DNA of 6,235 bases, taken from positions 1-6,235 of the forward strand of contig JAPKCP010000193.1 of assembly GCA_028822885.1 (NCBI GenBank). The letters run 5' to 3'. The position numbers and the translations under genes were made by a program. Position 1 is the first letter of the stretch, and every line of letters begins with the position of its first letter. Below the pieces are notes generated by a model. That model saw only the letters and a program-made list of their open reading frames with translations, searched no databases and was not told where the DNA came from. The DNA comes from Yoonia sp. Lineage in GTDB: Bacteria; Pseudomonadota; Alphaproteobacteria; Rhodobacterales; Rhodobacteraceae. This document shows, piece after piece, positions 5,145 to 6,235 of the stretch.

Positions 5145-6227
5145 ATGTCTAAGTATAATTTGCAACCGCAGCATCGCACACCCGGTAGGGCTGCCACCTC
5201 GAATCCTGATAATCGCTTTGATCGTTTTACGAACGAAGCGGTTGATGATGGTTGGGGACATACTGATGAATTGCCGGTGTTGCGGACATCTGTGCGTGAT
5301 GAAACGCCACGCAAAGTCATTACCCGCAACACGTCACCTGACCTGTCATTTGATCGCTCTATCAACCCATATCGGGGTTGTGAGCATGGGTGTATTTATT
5401 GTTATGCGCGGCCAAGCCATGCGTATCTTGGCCTGTCCCCGGGCCTTGATTTTGAAACGCAGTTGATTGCCCGCCCTGATGCGCCAGACATATTGCGGGC
5501 TGAATTGTCAAAGCCGTCTTATGTTCCTGATACGATTGCCATTGGGACAAATACCGATCCGTATCAGCCGATTGAACGGGACCGTCAAATTATGCGCCAG
5601 ATCCTAGAGGTTTTGGCAGCGTTTAATCATCCCGTTGCCATTGTGACAAAGGGTACGCTGATTGAACGTGACATTGATATTCTTGCGCCGATGGCCGCCA
5701 AGGGATTGTTGCGTGTTGGGATGACGGTAACAACGCTTGATGATCATACATCGCGCGCGATGGAGCCGCGTGTGCCGCTACCTGCAACACGGTTGCGCAC
5801 GATCCGGCGGTTAACGGATGCGGGCATTCCTGTCAGGGCCATGGTGTCGCCAGTTGTGCCAGCTTTGACCGATCATGAGTTGGAGGCGATTGTGACCGCT
5901 TGCGCGCAGGCAGGGGCCGTTGCCGCATCGTCGATCGTTTTGCGCCTACCTCGCGAAGTTGCGGGTTTGTTTCGGGATTGGCTGGAAGAGGCGTTTCCGG
6001 ACAGGGCCGCACGCGTGATGGCGCGTGTGCGCGAATTACATGGCGGTCAGGACTATGATCCTGCTTTTGGCACCCGAATGACTGGTCAGGGTGAATGGGC
6101 GAACCTTTTGCAGCAACGGTTCCGCTTGATCACGCGCAAGCTTGGCTTAGATCGTCGTTTGCCAAAGTTACGCGCTGATCTTTTTGCGGTACCACCAAAG
6201 GTGGGTGATCAATTAGCGTTGTTTTGA
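5145..6227 (+). CDS. PA0069 family radical SAM protein (SplB-like)
   Basis: This is a 360-residue radical SAM enzyme related to spore photoproduct lyase (COG1533 group) but from the PA0069 family, whose substrate is unknown to me. The [4Fe-4S] cluster motif CxxxCxxC is intact as C79, C83 and C86 in YRGCEHGCIYCYARP (76-90). Further family landmarks are the N-terminal GRAATSNPDNRFD (14-26), SPGLDFETQLI (98-108), IAIGTNTDPYQPIER (131-145), VAIVTKGTLIERD (164-176) and RVGMTVTTLDD (190-200). The last supports S-adenosylmethionine and barrel contacts. The radical SAM barrel spans about 70-270, with a helical C-terminal extension. The ATG at 5145 is chosen over the TTG at 5139 because the family begins shortly before the GRxxxSNPxNRF segment. 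There is no ribosome-binding site; see the promoter entry. It is transcribed divergently from the corrinoid operon. The stop is 8 nt before the window end. Confidence 0.92.
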   Translation: MSKYNLQPQHRTPGRAATSNPDNRFDRFTNEAVDDGWGHTDELPVLRTSVRDETPRKVITRNTSPDLSFDRSINPYRGCEHGCIYCYARPSHAYLGLSPGLDFETQLIARPDAPDILRAELSKPSYVPDTIAIGTNTDPYQPIERDRQIMRQILEVLAAFNHPVAIVTKGTLIERDIDILAPMAAKGLLRVGMTVTTLDDHTSRAMEPRVPLPATRLRTIRRLTDAGIPVRAMVSPVVPALTDHELEAIVTACAQAGAVAASSIVLRLPREVAGLFRDWLEEAFPDRAARVMARVRELHGGQDYDPAFGTRMTGQGEWANLLQQRFRLITRKLGLDRRLPKLRADLFAVPPKVGDQLALF

Positions 6228-6235
6228 AACTTTGA

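Noticed and set aside
5154..5159. Perfect TATAAT hexamer on the + strand
   Set aside because: It lies inside the radical SAM gene (codons 4-5), has no matching -35 element at 16-18 nt, and would start transcription after the only sensible start codon.
5026..5466. 146-codon open frame on the + strand in the divergent region
   Set aside because: It runs out of frame through the conserved N-terminal half and cluster motif of the radical SAM gene; its product has no family features.
1..6235. Mobile element, phage, CRISPR or defence system
   Set aside because: All genes are metabolic or RNA-processing housekeeping types or the corrinoid unit. No transposase, integrase, terminal repeats or array-like repeats were seen.

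Overview
The window is a compact stretch of bacterial chromosome that looks like a marine member of the Rhodobacterales (Roseobacter group, Alphaproteobacteria). This is inferred from how closely the proteins resemble roseobacter versions I know (AIR synthase, RNase D, stand-alone SufE, an MtbC-type corrinoid protein, a DUF1638 protein and a PA0069-type radical SAM protein), from the purM-purN-rnd order, and from a GC content that looks moderate by eye. No mobile element, tRNA, rRNA, CRISPR array or broken gene was seen. About 93% of the window is coding.

Layout. Positions 1-3459 carry four genes on the + strand: purM and purN, which overlap by 4 bp and catalyse two folate/ATP-dependent steps of de novo purine synthesis; rnd (RNase D), set off by an 87-nt gap that holds a plausible promoter; and sufE, the sulfur-acceptor partner of a cysteine desulfurase. 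Positions 3468-4996 carry three genes on the - strand, read in the order corrinoid protein, 52-residue two-helix membrane microprotein, DUF1638 protein. The microprotein gene is short and easily missed. Its stop codon overlaps the DUF1638 start as ATGA, so the two are probably translationally coupled. Positions 5145-6227 carry a divergent + strand gene for a SplB-like radical SAM protein of the PA0069 family.

How the genes may work together. purM/purN are a classical pathway pair. The corrinoid protein has the base-off/His-on cobalamin motif D-x-H-x-x-G but no methyltransferase partner lies in the window. It is therefore either the cobalamin module of a methyltransferase encoded elsewhere (in this bacterial order, a split methionine synthase is an attractive candidate) or part of a less understood system that includes the microprotein and the DUF1638 protein. 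This three-gene unit is the most interesting part of the window. The 148-nt divergent intergenic region holds a hairpin next to the corrinoid gene's ribosome-binding site. On the other side, a promoter is spaced so that the radical SAM mRNA would start at or beside its ATG, which suggests a leaderless transcript.
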